NCBI GenBank assembly: GCA_963796155.1
Contig: CAWCKT010000004.1
Span: 1 to 64,000 of the forward strand
Direction: 5' to 3'
From: AP-15 sp963796155
Lineage (GTDB): Bacteria; Pseudomonadota; Alphaproteobacteria; ATCC43930; CGMCC-115725
DNA: 64,000 nt
Made by a program: the position numbers and the translations under genes. Positions 1 to 8,348 of the stretch are shown one piece after another (the first letter of the stretch is position 1; each line of letters starts with the position of its first letter). Below the pieces are notes generated by a model, which worked only from the letters and a program-made list of their open reading frames with translations, did not search any database and was not told the origin of the DNA.

Positions 1-109
1 GCCACCATCGCGCGAAATCGTCGGCGAACAGTGCGAATGCCCGCGTCGGCGTGGCGCGAACAGTCACTGTCTTGATGATCGGCGGGACTGGGAAACGGGC
101 GATCGTCAT
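1..109 (-). CDS. SRPBCC/AHSA1-type ligand-binding protein, N-terminus (cut by window edge)
   Basis: Only the first 36 or so codons are present; the gene runs off the left edge. The start MTIARFPVPPIIKTVTVRA followed by a Phe-rich stretch ending in ARWW matches the first strand and helix of AHSA1/START-like (SRPBCC) proteins. Its ATG (107-109) overlaps the TGA of the ArsR-type regulator in an ATGA junction, so the two are translationally coupled. ArsR-SRPBCC pairs are a common bacterial arrangement in which the regulator controls the ligand-binding partner. The ligand cannot be inferred. Confidence 0.75.
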   Translation of the reverse strand, partial: MTIARFPVPPIIKTVTVRATPTRAFALFADDFARWW

Positions 110-414
110 CCCTCTCGCTCCTTGTCGATGGCGGCCGCAATTCCGCCGAGCGCCTCCTGCCACATCGCCTCGATGGCCGCGCGCAGCTCGCCAAGCGCTT
201 GCGGGTTCGCCGCATAGAGCCGGCGCGTGCCAGCGCGCCGCTCGGTGATCAGCCCGGCCTCTTTCAACACCTTCAGGTGCTGCGAGACGGCGGGACGGCT
301 GACCGGCAAGCCCTCGGCAATGGCCGCGACGGGCCGCGGTGCCGCGAGAATGCGCTCGAAAACCAGCCGTCGCGTCGGATCGGAGAGCGCCGTCAAGGCT
401 ATTTCGTAAGCCAT
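106..414 (-). CDS. ArsR-family winged-helix transcriptional regulator
   Basis: 102 residues, normal for the ArsR/SmtB family. The protein is almost entirely one winged helix-turn-helix domain: an N-terminal helix with LSDPTRR, the recognition helix region VSRPAVSQHLKVLKEAGL at about residues 38-55, and a wing with RRAGTRRLYAAN. No cysteine pair for metal sensing is seen, which fits the non-metal subgroup that pairs with SRPBCC proteins. It overlaps the downstream SRPBCC gene by four bases, so one operon is likely and autorepression is plausible. The start ATG at 414 gives the usual short N-terminus. Confidence 0.9.
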   Translation of the reverse strand: MAYEIALTALSDPTRRLVFERILAAPRPVAAIAEGLPVSRPAVSQHLKVLKEAGLITERRAGTRRLYAANPQALGELRAAIEAMWQEALGGIAAAIDKEREG

Positions 415-533
415 GACTTACGTTAGCGATGACTTACTGTCGCCGTCAAGCGGATTTTCGATGGGCCAGCCTTGACGGCTGGGTGCGGCGCCTCGTCAGA
501 GCCGACGCTCGGGCGGCGGGCCGGGTGCGGGGC

Positions 534-902
534 TCACCCGGTCCGCTCCTCGAGCCACTCCTTCAGAGCGACCGCGTTGTTGCGGGTCTCGTCGCGCGCG
601 GCGAAGAGCACGGTGACGGGCTCACGGGTCAGACGATCGAGCAGGTCGCGGACCGCCGACTGCGCCGGGGATTCCTCCAGCTCCGCATAATAAGCGGTCT
701 TGAAGTCCTCCCAGCCCGCCGGATTGGCGTGGAACCGGCGGCGCAGGGCATCGCTCGGCGCGATTTCCTTCAACCACAAATCGATTCGCGCCCGCTCCCG
801 CGACAGGCCACGGGGCCAAAGGCGATCCACCAGGACGCGGACGCCGTCCTCCGTTTCCGGCGCCTTGTAGACGCGTTTGATGCGCAGCTTCTGCCGGGTC
901 AT
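534..902 (-). CDS. DUF488 (YeaO-like) protein
   Basis: 122 residues matching the DUF488/YeaO family: an N-terminal RVYKAP strand, then the hallmark DGVRVLVDRLWPRGLSRE at about residues 19-36, and a C-terminal strand VTVLFAARDETRNNA. Family members are small cytosolic proteins of uncertain biochemical role. It ends just upstream of nothing but a short 119-base gap before the ArsR gene and begins one base after the encapsulin stop codon, so it may be the last gene of the DyP-encapsulin transcript. The link to the oxidative-stress genes is contextual only. Confidence 0.85.
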   Translation of the reverse strand: MTRQKLRIKRVYKAPETEDGVRVLVDRLWPRGLSRERARIDLWLKEIAPSDALRRRFHANPAGWEDFKTAYYAELEESPAQSAVRDLLDRLTREPVTVLFAARDETRNNAVALKEWLEERTG

Positions 903-903
903 T

Positions 904-1710
904 TTAGGGGGTCGCAGGCGCCAGGGCTACGGCGGCCTCCGCCGTGAGCAGCAGGAAGGTGAACGTCTCCTGCAGGTAGAGGCGCACGGCGGCATCGGTG
1001 TGGCTCGAATAGCCGATCGAGAAATCCTGGCCGACATGCAGGTCGAAATCGCCGCCGCGGGTGGTCAGGACAAAGCCGCCGGGGATTGCCGGGGCCCAAA
1101 TGATCTCGCCGTCAACCAGCCGGCTGACATGCTCCAGCACCGGGTATCCGTAGTCTCTGGCTTCGGCCACAGCGGTGTAGGCGTCGGCGCTCAGCAGCAC
1201 TGAGTAGGGGCCGTCGACGCCGACCAGACGCAGCTGGCTCAACGCCTGGGCGACGGCGTCCGGGTAGTTGCGCACATCGGCAGGCAAAGCAATGACCGGG
1301 TTGCTGGTCCCCTGACGGATGCCTTGGATGCCGGCTGCAGCATATCCCTCGAAGATCGCGCAATCCTCGGCAAAGGCGATCGTTTTTGCAGCATCCTTCG
1401 CCGGTTGCCAGTCCGAGTCGTTGGCGCCGCGCTCGACGTCGTCGATCATCTGGCGGTCGAGCTCGAACGGCACGCGCAGCTCGACCAGCGCCTTCACGTC
1501 GCGCTGCCGGGCGAGGATGCCCTCCCCGGGTGCGGCGATATTCTGCAAATGGCCCGTGCCGACCGCAGACAGCGCCACACCGCTCGGACCTTGCAGGTCG
1601 ACGACACGGCGAGCGGCGAGATACCGCTTGAGGGTTCGCGACGCTTCGTCCTCGATCTGCGCCCACGCCGCATCGGAGATCGGAGCCAGCTCGCGGTGCA
1701 GATTGTTCAT
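904..1710 (-). CDS. Family 1 encapsulin shell protein (linocin M18-like)
   Basis: 268 residues, the standard size for family 1 encapsulins with HK97 capsid fold that self-assemble into protein nanocompartments. The N-terminus MNNLHRELAPISDAAWAQI and the segment RTLKRYLAARRVVDLQGPSG are typical of the N-arm and start of the P domain; the C-terminal half contains the VLEHVSRLVDGEIIWAP region of the E-loop/A-domain. The ATG overlaps the TGA of the upstream DyP peroxidase in an ATGA junction, so shell and cargo are translated from one message. The peroxidase carries a matching C-terminal cargo-loading peptide, which makes it the native cargo. Confidence 0.93.
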   Translation of the reverse strand: MNNLHRELAPISDAAWAQIEDEASRTLKRYLAARRVVDLQGPSGVALSAVGTGHLQNIAAPGEGILARQRDVKALVELRVPFELDRQMIDDVERGANDSDWQPAKDAAKTIAFAEDCAIFEGYAAAGIQGIRQGTSNPVIALPADVRNYPDAVAQALSQLRLVGVDGPYSVLLSADAYTAVAEARDYGYPVLEHVSRLVDGEIIWAPAIPGGFVLTTRGGDFDLHVGQDFSIGYSSHTDAAVRLYLQETFTFLLLTAEAAVALAPATP

Positions 1711-2798
1711 GATCGGGGTTTTCCTTTGAGCGAGCCGATGCCGAGGGAGCCATCGGGGACCGGCGGGATTGGTTGCGAGGGCTCGACCGGGAGCGATGCG
1801 GCTGCGGGTTCCGGCGCCGGCGCCGCGTCGGGCGTCACCTCGTCGAGAAACGTCGCGGACGGTACGAAAAAGAGGTTGCCGGTTACAGCCCGACTAAAGT
1901 CGAGAATGCGGTCGTAATTTCCCGGCGGCCGGCCGACAAACATGTTTTCGAGCATTTGCTCGATGGTGCGCGGCGAACGGCTGTAGCCGATGAAGTAGGT
2001 GCCGAATTCACCTTGCCCGGCTTGACCGAATGCCATGTTATCGCGGACGATCTTGATTTCCTTGCCGTCCTCCACAATCGTATTCAGCGAATTGTGGGCA
2101 GAACTCGGCCTGATCGCTGCATCAATCTCGATGTCGGACAATTTCTTGCGGCCAATGATGTTTTCCTGCGCCTCGATGGGCAGCGCATTCCATCCGGCGA
2201 GATCGTGAAGATACTTTTGCACGATGACATAGCTGCCGCCGGCGAAGGTCGGATCCTCCTCGCCGACCACAGTGGCGTCGACCGCCTCCTGACCCGTCGG
2301 ATTCTCTGTCCCGTCGACAAAGCCTAGGAGGTCGCGGCTATCGAAATAGCGAAATCCGTGGACCTCGTCGACCGGCGCGACCGCACCGTCGAGCCGCGCC
2401 ATGATCTGGGCCGCCAATTCGAAGCAGAGCCCCATGGGCTCCGCCCGGATGTGAAACAAAATGTCGCCCGGCGTGGCGACAGCGTGTCGCGTTCCCGCAC
2501 GGATCTCGCGAAACGGATGCAATTCTGCCGGTCGCGGCTCGCCAAAGAGGCGGTCCCACGCAGCGGACCCGAATGCCATTACGCAGGAGAGGTTTTCGTC
2601 GGCTTCGCGAAAGCCTACCGCGCGCAAGAGTGCCGAGAGGTCGGCGCACAGCGACCGCACGGCAACGCAATTGGCGGCGCCTGGATTGATGGTCACAACC
2701 AGAAAGATCGCCGCCCGCGTCAGCAGCGCGGCGACCGGCTGTGGGATCGGGCTCGAACTCCCCGCCGCTTCGGGCGTGGTCATCGGATTGCACTCCAT
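1707..2798 (-). CDS. DyP-type peroxidase, encapsulin cargo
   Basis: 363 residues. Dye-decolorizing peroxidases are heme enzymes that use hydrogen peroxide to oxidise dyes, phenols and similar substrates. The GFVDGTENPTG motif carries the catalytic Asp, and the SSAHNSLNT segment supplies the probable proximal heme-ligand His; the FGTYFIGYSR strand is also typical. After a Pro/Ala-rich linker of about 30 residues the protein ends in DGSLGIGSLKGKPRS, a textbook encapsulin-targeting peptide. The start at 2798 may be five codons too long: Met6 (2783) has a GGAG nine bases upstream. It is divergent from the alkylsulfatase pseudogene across a 74-base gap. Confidence 0.95.
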   Translation of the reverse strand: MECNPMTTPEAAGSSSPIPQPVAALLTRAAIFLVVTINPGAANCVAVRSLCADLSALLRAVGFREADENLSCVMAFGSAAWDRLFGEPRPAELHPFREIRAGTRHAVATPGDILFHIRAEPMGLCFELAAQIMARLDGAVAPVDEVHGFRYFDSRDLLGFVDGTENPTGQEAVDATVVGEEDPTFAGGSYVIVQKYLHDLAGWNALPIEAQENIIGRKKLSDIEIDAAIRPSSAHNSLNTIVEDGKEIKIVRDNMAFGQAGQGEFGTYFIGYSRSPRTIEQMLENMFVGRPPGNYDRILDFSRAVTGNLFFVPSATFLDEVTPDAAPAPEPAAASLPVEPSQPIPPVPDGSLGIGSLKGKPRS

Positions 2799-3284
2799 CC
2801 GGTGGTGCCCCGGCGAGGCGTGCGAGATACCACGCTCGTCCGGAGTGCGACAACCCGAGAGAGGTGAGAGCGATGAGCGAAACGGATGGCCGGCTGCCGA
2901 AGGACGCCGAGCCGATCGTGAGGTCGGCCAATGCCGATGTGCTGAACCGCCTGCCGTTCGCGGATCGACAGGAATTCGAAGACGCGGCTCGCGGCTTCAT
3001 CGCGACCCGCCCGGACGCGCTCGTCTCCCGACTGGATGGGCACGTCGTGTGGAACCTGAAGCCTTACGATTTTCTGCAGGGCGACGCGCCGGCGCCTCCG
3101 ACCGTCAATCCGAGCCTGTGGCGCCAGGCTCGCCTCAATTTCCGTCACGGGCTATTCGAGGTCGTTGCCGGCATCTACCAGGTAAGAGGGTTCGACATAT
3201 CCAACATGACGCTCGTAGAGGGAAGTACCGGGGTGATCGTGATCGACACGCTGACCGCCGCGGAGGGCGCTAGGCCCGGATTTC

Positions 3285-3713
3285 TCACACAGGGTGACTG
3301 CGGCGGCGCTGTCGATTAGCTCCCTCGAACCGCTTACGGGGAGAGGGCCGGGGTGAGGGGTATTTTTCGAGTTCGGATTGGAGCATTTGGAGAACGCCGT
3401 CGAGGTTGTCGATGAGGTCGTTGTTCCAGATGCGGATCACCCGATAACCGAGGGCGCACGGCTCGCTGTCGCGCTGCCTGTCCTTGGGGCGTTCCGCGTG
3501 CTGGCCGCCATCGAGCTCGACCATCAAGGGCCGGTCGCGACAAACGAAATTGGCGTAATACCGGCCGACGGGCGCCTGGCGGACGAATTTGAAGCCGCCC
3601 AGCTGCCGGCGGCGAATGGGTGTCCACAACACGAATTCTGCCGGCGTGAGGGCGCGCCGCAACGATCCTGCCCGGGCCGTGCGCCGTTGGTCCTTGCCCC
3701 GCAACGCCGCCAT
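3285..3713 (-). CDS. DUF559 (Vsr-like endonuclease fold) protein
   Basis: 142 residues from the ATG at 3713; an in-frame ATG at 3830 would add sequence that is only translated palindrome. DUF559 proteins have the fold of very-short-patch-repair endonucleases. Seen here are LRRALTPAEFVLW, the DRPLMVELDGGQHAE core with acidic residue and His of the presumed active site, and YRVIRIWNNDLIDNLDGVL near the end. The C-terminus reads into one palindrome as PSPRPSPRKR. It lies antisense inside a disrupted alkylsulfatase gene. Nuclease activity and any role in its own movement are not demonstrated. Confidence 0.8.
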   Translation of the reverse strand: MAALRGKDQRRTARAGSLRRALTPAEFVLWTPIRRRQLGGFKFVRQAPVGRYYANFVCRDRPLMVELDGGQHAERPKDRQRDSEPCALGYRVIRIWNNDLIDNLDGVLQMLQSELEKYPSPRPSPRKRFEGANRQRRRSHPV

Positions 3714-3763
3714 CCTTCTGGGCCTCAGAGTGCCCCTCACCCCGGCCCTCTCCCCGCAAGCGG
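3330..3763. repeat. 31-base inverted repeat flanking the copy A DUF559 gene
   Basis: Left arm 3330-3360 and right arm 3733-3763 are reverse complements with one mismatch. The core is a CCCCTCACCCCGGCCCTCTC type sequence that, when translated, gives the LTPALSP or PSPRPSP strings often seen in alphaproteobacterial intergenic repeats. The arms enclose almost exactly the DUF559 coding region. Confidence 0.85.
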
Positions 3764-3887
3764 GGCGAGGGAGTCGGACACTTTCTCCGAACCGCCCGTC
3801 CCACGGTCCACCCCGACCAGCCATTCTCACAACAGGGTCTGCTGGGATCTGAGGCCCCGATGCACCACCCCGCTTTGAGAAATGCGG

Positions 3888-3942
3888 GCTAGAGCGGGGC
3901 TAGAGCGGGGCTAGAGCAGGGCTAGAGCCGGGCTAGAGCGGC
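3888..3942. repeat. Tandem array of five 11-base units (GCTAGAGCGGG)
   Basis: Units begin at 3888, 3899, 3910, 3921 and 3932, with one or two substitutions in the later ones. The last unit is the genuine alkylsulfatase codons for ARA, so the array is an expansion of the target-side sequence next to insertion copy A. Confidence 0.9.
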
Positions 3943-4842
3943 GCTCGACCTTTATTTCGAGCATCGCGGCAAGCGGCCGGTCGTCGCGGTCATCTACACC
4001 CACACGCACATGGATCACTGGGGCGGCGTCAACGGTGTCCTGAACGAGGATGACGTCCGGTCCGGCAAGATCCTGATCGTCGCCCCCGACCGGTTCATGG
4101 AGTATGCGGTCACTGAAAACGTCATCGCTGGAAACGCGATGCTGCGCCGGCCGCAATACCAGTTCGGCCACTTCTTGCCCAAGGGCGAGAGGGGTCACGT
4201 CGACTGCGGGCTCGGCCGCCCTGTCGCGGGCGCACGACGACTTCCGGCACGGCGAATATCGCTGGGTCGCCCAGGTGATGAGCCACGTCGTCTTCGCCGA
4301 TCCGCAAAACGCGGAGGCGCGCAATCGGTTGGCGGACGCGTTCGAGCAGCTCGGCTATCTCGCTGAGGCCGCCACCTGGCGTAACGCCTATCTCTTCGGA
4401 GCCTACGAGTGGCGCGATGGCGTGCCGCAGCTGCCAAGGCGCAGGGCGCTATTAGGGGGCACCCTCAAAGCCCTCGGCGTCGAACAGTATTTCGACTATC
4501 TCGCGGTCCATCTGAACGGAGCGCAGGCCGCCGGCAAGAAGATCGTGGTGAACTGGCGATTCACCGACGCCGGACAGAACTACGCATTGCGGCTCGAAAA
4601 TTGCGTGCTGAGTTATGTAACCGACAAAGAGGCCACGGACGCGGATGCGGCGGTGAGCCTCGGCCGCCCGGCGCTCGACGCGATCATTACCGGGAGAACG
4701 AGCTTACCTGCAGCGATCGAGGCGGGATAGGTTTCGGTCGCCGGCGACGCCGGCAGATCGCTCGAGCTTTTTACGTTATTCGACGACCGCCCCGATGTTC
4801 GAGATCGTCGAGCCCAAGAAGGGCGATGCCTAGCACGGGCTC

Positions 4843-6219
4843 TCAGACGATGATCGCGTTGAGCTCCTTGCCGGCGTGTTCGGGGACCGACAGCCAAACG
4901 CCGATCGCCATGGCGATCATGAAAACCGGAATCAATAGGAACGCCAGCGCGAATGACCCCGTCGACTGCTGCAGTGCGACCGTGACGAAGGGCCACAGCA
5001 CGAAGCCGACGAAATAGGCGATCGCCCACACCACGCCGTTGGCGGCACCGCGAATGCGGGTCGGGAATACCTCGGCGGTCAGGGTGGTGCTCGGTCCCCA
5101 GAAACCGAGAAACCCGAAGCTCCAGGCCAGGCCGAACACCCACAGCAGAAGATGGCTCTGGGTGTAGACCCACAGGGTCATGAAGACGGCGCCCTCGATC
5201 AGCATCGCGATGAAGCCGACCCGACGGCCAATCCGGTCGGCGAGCCAGCCCGCCAGCCACAGGCCGAAGAAGCCGACAATGCCCCAGCACACATAGAAGG
5301 CACTGTATTCCTGGGTCGACCAGTGCTTCTCGACCGACAGATAATAGGGCATCCAGCCGCCCACGGTGCCAAAGATACAGCAGCTGGAGCAGGCGACGAA
5401 CAAGGCGACCAGGGTCGCGGGCAGCACATCGGGCATAAACACCTGCCTGAGGCCCACGCTGCCGGCCTTGGCATACCACGCCCGGTCTTCCTCGTTCGGC
5501 GCGCCGCCGGCCGACAGGGTCTCGGCGATCCGCTGTTTGCGATCCTGCGCGCGCACCCAATAGGGCAATTCGGGGCAGGTTGCGCGAATATAGATCGCCA
5601 GCAATGCAATCACCGCCGGCACCATCACTGCGACGCGCCAGCCCCAATTGGCGGCGGCGATGCCGGTAATGCTGGCGGCCAGTACGACGCCGAGGCACCA
5701 TGTCGCGCGATTGATGCTGATCACTCGCCCGCGCAGCCGCGCCGGCCAGGTCTCCGCCACCAGCATCGATCCGAGCGACCATTCCCCGTTCAGCGCGAAA
5801 TTCACCACCGACCGCCCGGCGACGAATACGGCGAAAGTCGGAGCCAGCGCCACCACGGGCATCAGCAGGGAGAACATGGCAATATTGAGCGCCAGCAAGG
5901 TGCGCCGTCCATAGCGGTCGGCGAGCCACGGCCAGAAATACAGCCCGGCGATGCCGACGAGCAACGCGACCTGTAGACCGGAGCGATAGGTCGGGATATC
6001 GAGCGCGAATTCCTTGATGATCAACGGCGATACCAGCCCGAACATCGTGCTGTCCATGCCGTCGAAGCCCCAGCCCAGCCCATTGGCCAAGGCGATGTGC
6101 CAATGCGTCCTGGTGATCTCCGCGCCGCCGGCGACCGCGCGATAATTCGCATACCGGAGATGTTTCCGCTCGAGCGGTCCGAACTCCGAGCTAACCAGGT
6201 CTGCGGCTGCGTCGCTCAT
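4843..6219 (-). CDS. MFS transporter (sugar/aromatic-acid porter type)
   Basis: 458 residues from the ATG at 6219; the open frame continues upstream but would run across the divergent glutathione reductase gene. About 12 hydrophobic segments are visible. The signature loops LADRYGRRTLL (between helices 2 and 3) and LADRIGRRVGF (between 8 and 9) mark the two MFS halves; NGLGWGFDGMDSTMFGL in helix 1 has the acidic residue typical of proton-coupled organic acid carriers. The tail AGKELNAIIV is normal. Substrate unknown. It is divergent from the gor-type gene with a 141-base shared upstream region. Confidence 0.88.
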   Translation of the reverse strand: MSDAAADLVSSEFGPLERKHLRYANYRAVAGGAEITRTHWHIALANGLGWGFDGMDSTMFGLVSPLIIKEFALDIPTYRSGLQVALLVGIAGLYFWPWLADRYGRRTLLALNIAMFSLLMPVVALAPTFAVFVAGRSVVNFALNGEWSLGSMLVAETWPARLRGRVISINRATWCLGVVLAASITGIAAANWGWRVAVMVPAVIALLAIYIRATCPELPYWVRAQDRKQRIAETLSAGGAPNEEDRAWYAKAGSVGLRQVFMPDVLPATLVALFVACSSCCIFGTVGGWMPYYLSVEKHWSTQEYSAFYVCWGIVGFFGLWLAGWLADRIGRRVGFIAMLIEGAVFMTLWVYTQSHLLLWVFGLAWSFGFLGFWGPSTTLTAEVFPTRIRGAANGVVWAIAYFVGFVLWPFVTVALQQSTGSFALAFLLIPVFMIAMAIGVWLSVPEHAGKELNAIIV

Positions 6220-6360
6220 GGGTATTTGCCTGAAGATCCGCACCGCGACACTACGAGGCCGGGCCGGTCTGGGGTCAAGTGGGAGGATGGCGCTTGCGAT
6301 GCGCGGCGGGTTGTGACAACCAGAAGACCGGCCAATCCATGACGACGGAGTGCATCTGCG

Positions 6361-7737
6361 ATGCCGCGCTATGATTTCGACATGTTCACGATCGGGGCCG
6401 GCTCGGGCGGCGTGGCGAGCTCGCGCCGCGCCGGCAGCTATGGCGCGCGCGTCGCGATCTGCGAGGAACTCCGCGTCGGCGGCACCTGCGTGCTGCGGGG
6501 CTGCGTGCCGAAGAAGCTCCTGGTCTACGGCTCGCAATTCGCCGAGAGCTTCGCCGATGCCGCCGGCTTCGGCTGGACCGTGGTGTCGCCGAGCTTTGAC
6601 TGGCCGGCCCTGATCGCGGCCAAGGACAAGGAGATCGGCCGGCTCAGCCAGATCTACATCAACATGCTGAAGAACAGCGGCGTCGAGATCATCGACGGAC
6701 ACGCCGTGCTGGTCGATCCGCATACCGTCGAGGTCGCCGGCCGCAGCTACACCGCCGAGAACATCCTGATCGCCACCGGATCATGGCCCGAAACGCCGCA
6801 AATTCCGGGCATCGAGCACGTCATTTCATCAAACGAGGCGCTCGATCTCGAAGAGCTGCCGCGCCGTATCGTCATCGTCGGCGGCGGTTACATCGCGGTC
6901 GAGTTTGCTGGCATCTTCAACGGGCTCGGTAGCGAGGTCGTCGAGCTGATCCGGCGCCCGGAGCTGCTCTACGGCTTCGACGACGACATCCGGGTGGCGC
7001 TGGGGCAGGAGATGCGGGGCCGCGGCGTCGATATTCGCGGCCGAACCCAGGTTGCCCGCATCGACAAAGTCGCGAGCGGTTATATCGTCACCACCACGGC
7101 GGGCGACAAAATTCAGACCGACCTCGTCATGTATGCCACCGGCCGCCGGCCCAACACCAAGGCGATGGGCCTCAAAGAGGTCGGTGTCGAGATCAACGAG
7201 GTCGGCGCGGTTGTCGTCGACGAGTGGCAGCGCTCGAGTGTGACCAACATCTACGCGATCGGCGACGTGACCGACCGCATCAACCTGACCCCGGTCGCGA
7301 TCGCCGAAGGCCGCACGCTCGCCGAGACCCTGTTCAACGACAACCCGACCAAGATGGATCACGCCAACGTGCCCTCGGCGGTGTTCAGCCAGCCGCCGAT
7401 CGGCGCGGTGGGTCTTACCGAGGAGCGCGCCCGCCGCGAGTACGGCGAAGTCGATATCTACACCGCGCGGTTCAAGCCGATGAAGAACACGCTCTCTGGG
7501 CGGGAAGAGCGCACCCTGATGAAGCTCGTCGTCGATGCCCGCAGCGACCGGGTGCTCGGCTGCCACATGCTCGGCCCCGACGCCCCCGAGATCATCCAGG
7601 GGCTTGCTGTTGCGGTCAAATGCGGGGCGACCAAGAGGCAGTTCGACCAGACCGTCGGCATCCATCCGAGTGCGGCCGAGGAGTTCGTCACTATGCGCGA
7701 GAAGACCGTCCGGCCGACAAAGCTCGCGGCGGATTAA
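6361..7737 (+). CDS. gor: Glutathione-disulfide reductase
   Basis: 458 residues. The enzyme reduces oxidised glutathione with NADPH through FAD and a redox-active disulfide, in the cytosol. The FAD-binding N-terminus has IGAGSGGVASSRRA; the disulfide is in GGTCVLRGCVPKK (Cys43 and Cys48); the NADPH domain has IVGGGYIAVEFAGIF; a second FAD contact is YAIGDVTDRINLTPVA; the C-terminal interface carries the catalytic His in VGIHPSAAEEF. Arginines in ELIRRPELL fit NADPH preference. All key residues are intact. It stands alone on its strand. Confidence 0.95.
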   Translation: MPRYDFDMFTIGAGSGGVASSRRAGSYGARVAICEELRVGGTCVLRGCVPKKLLVYGSQFAESFADAAGFGWTVVSPSFDWPALIAAKDKEIGRLSQIYINMLKNSGVEIIDGHAVLVDPHTVEVAGRSYTAENILIATGSWPETPQIPGIEHVISSNEALDLEELPRRIVIVGGGYIAVEFAGIFNGLGSEVVELIRRPELLYGFDDDIRVALGQEMRGRGVDIRGRTQVARIDKVASGYIVTTTAGDKIQTDLVMYATGRRPNTKAMGLKEVGVEINEVGAVVVDEWQRSSVTNIYAIGDVTDRINLTPVAIAEGRTLAETLFNDNPTKMDHANVPSAVFSQPPIGAVGLTEERARREYGEVDIYTARFKPMKNTLSGREERTLMKLVVDARSDRVLGCHMLGPDAPEIIQGLAVAVKCGATKRQFDQTVGIHPSAAEEFVTMREKTVRPTKLAAD

Positions 7738-7784
7738 GGGCTGATCTTGCGCTCACCGATCGCCGCTAAAAAGTCCCTGTTGGA

Positions 7785-8348
7785 ATGACCCCAGCAAATC
7801 TGCCCGTCGGGATCGAGCTTCCAGCTGGTTTTCTGCTTGATCCGGCCCTGATCGATGCGCTGTGCGCGGAGACCGAGCCCGCTGAGAAGCTGAAGCGGCT
7901 CAAGCAATTGCGGATACAGGCCGAGAAGGGCCGGGCCTGGGTGAAGGAGCAGGCCGACAACCTCGACCAGATCTATACCGAGACCGTGCAGACCGATACT
8001 AACGCCGAGCACGTCATCCGACTGGCACAGATCGTGCTCGAAAAACGGCACTCCGCCGCGGAGACGCTAATGCCAGGGATAGAGCAGCTTCGACAGAAGC
8101 TCGCCGTGCGCGGCGAGCGGCTCGGTCCCGAAATGCAGCCCTTTCAGGAAAGCGTCGACATCGCGGTGGATTGGCTGGCGCTATATGACGGCTTGTACGG
8201 CAGACTGCTCAAATTGGCTGCCGCACGCCAGACGGACGATCGTGGGGTTTTGCGTGCCCGGCCGGTCGAAGGCGAGGTCGACCACGAGGCGTTGATCCGC
8301 GAGATCATCGAGCGGTTTCCAAAGATATTGGCCGCCCTTGCCGAATGA
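7785..8348 (+). CDS. Uncharacterised alpha-helical protein coupled to a Doc-like toxin gene
   Basis: 187 residues, rich in Leu, Glu, Ala and Lys, with predicted long helices (KLKRLKQLRIQAEKGRAWVK; HVIRLAQIVLEKRHSAAETL) and no signal peptide or membrane segment. I do not recognise the family. Its stop codon overlaps the probable TTG start of the Doc-type gene by 11 bases, the usual layout of an antitoxin upstream of its toxin, but it is much longer than Phd-type antitoxins and has no obvious AbrB or ribbon-helix-helix N-terminus. An antitoxin role is only suggested by position. Confidence 0.65.
   Translation: MTPANLPVGIELPAGFLLDPALIDALCAETEPAEKLKRLKQLRIQAEKGRAWVKEQADNLDQIYTETVQTDTNAEHVIRLAQIVLEKRHSAAETLMPGIEQLRQKLAVRGERLGPEMQPFQESVDIAVDWLALYDGLYGRLLKLAAARQTDDRGVLRARPVEGEVDHEALIREIIERFPKILAALAE

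Larger units (their letters stand above)
3274..3931. mobile_element. Putative DUF559-palindrome insertion unit, copy A
   Basis: About 658 bases that split the alkylsulfatase reading frame between GAR and AAL. The pre-insertion sequence can be rebuilt because GCTAG occurs at both edges (3269-3273 and 3932-3936), consistent with a five-base target duplication or with recombination at GCTAG. Inside are a minus-strand DUF559 gene, a 31-base inverted repeat around it, and an 11-base tandem array at the right edge. No transposase of a known family is present. Calling it mobile is inference from the precise interruption and from two related copies at 31.2 and 35.9 kb. Confidence 0.65.
2873..4833 (+). 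pseudogene. Alkyl/aryl-sulfatase (SdsA1/BDS1-like metallo-beta-lactamase fold), interrupted and decayed
   Basis: The N-terminal part (2873-3273) encodes LNFRHGLFEVVAGIYQVRGF and VIVIDTLTAAEGA of linear alkylsulfatases. Coding resumes at 3932 with ALDLYFEHRGKRPVVAVIYT and the zinc motif THTHMDHWGG. After VDCGLG (about 4215) roughly 200-250 codons are missing, and the dimerisation and SCP2-like C-terminal parts (FRHGEYRWVAQVMSH, then YVTDKEATDADAAVSLGRPA) follow in another frame. A TAG sits in frame at 4728-4730, and a further shift precedes the natural end EIVEPKKGDA. So one insertion, one large deletion, one nonsense codon and at least one frameshift make it non-functional. The start has GAGAGG seven bases upstream. 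Confidence 0.9.

Noticed and set aside
3888..3942. Possible CRISPR or iteron array
   Set aside because: Contiguous 11-base units with no spacers and no replication gene nearby; best explained as expansion of the insertion target.
6220..6723. Upstream extension of the first MFS carrier (626 codons in total)
   Set aside because: The added N-terminus overlaps the glutathione reductase gene antisense and is not MFS-like; the ATG at 6219 gives a standard carrier.
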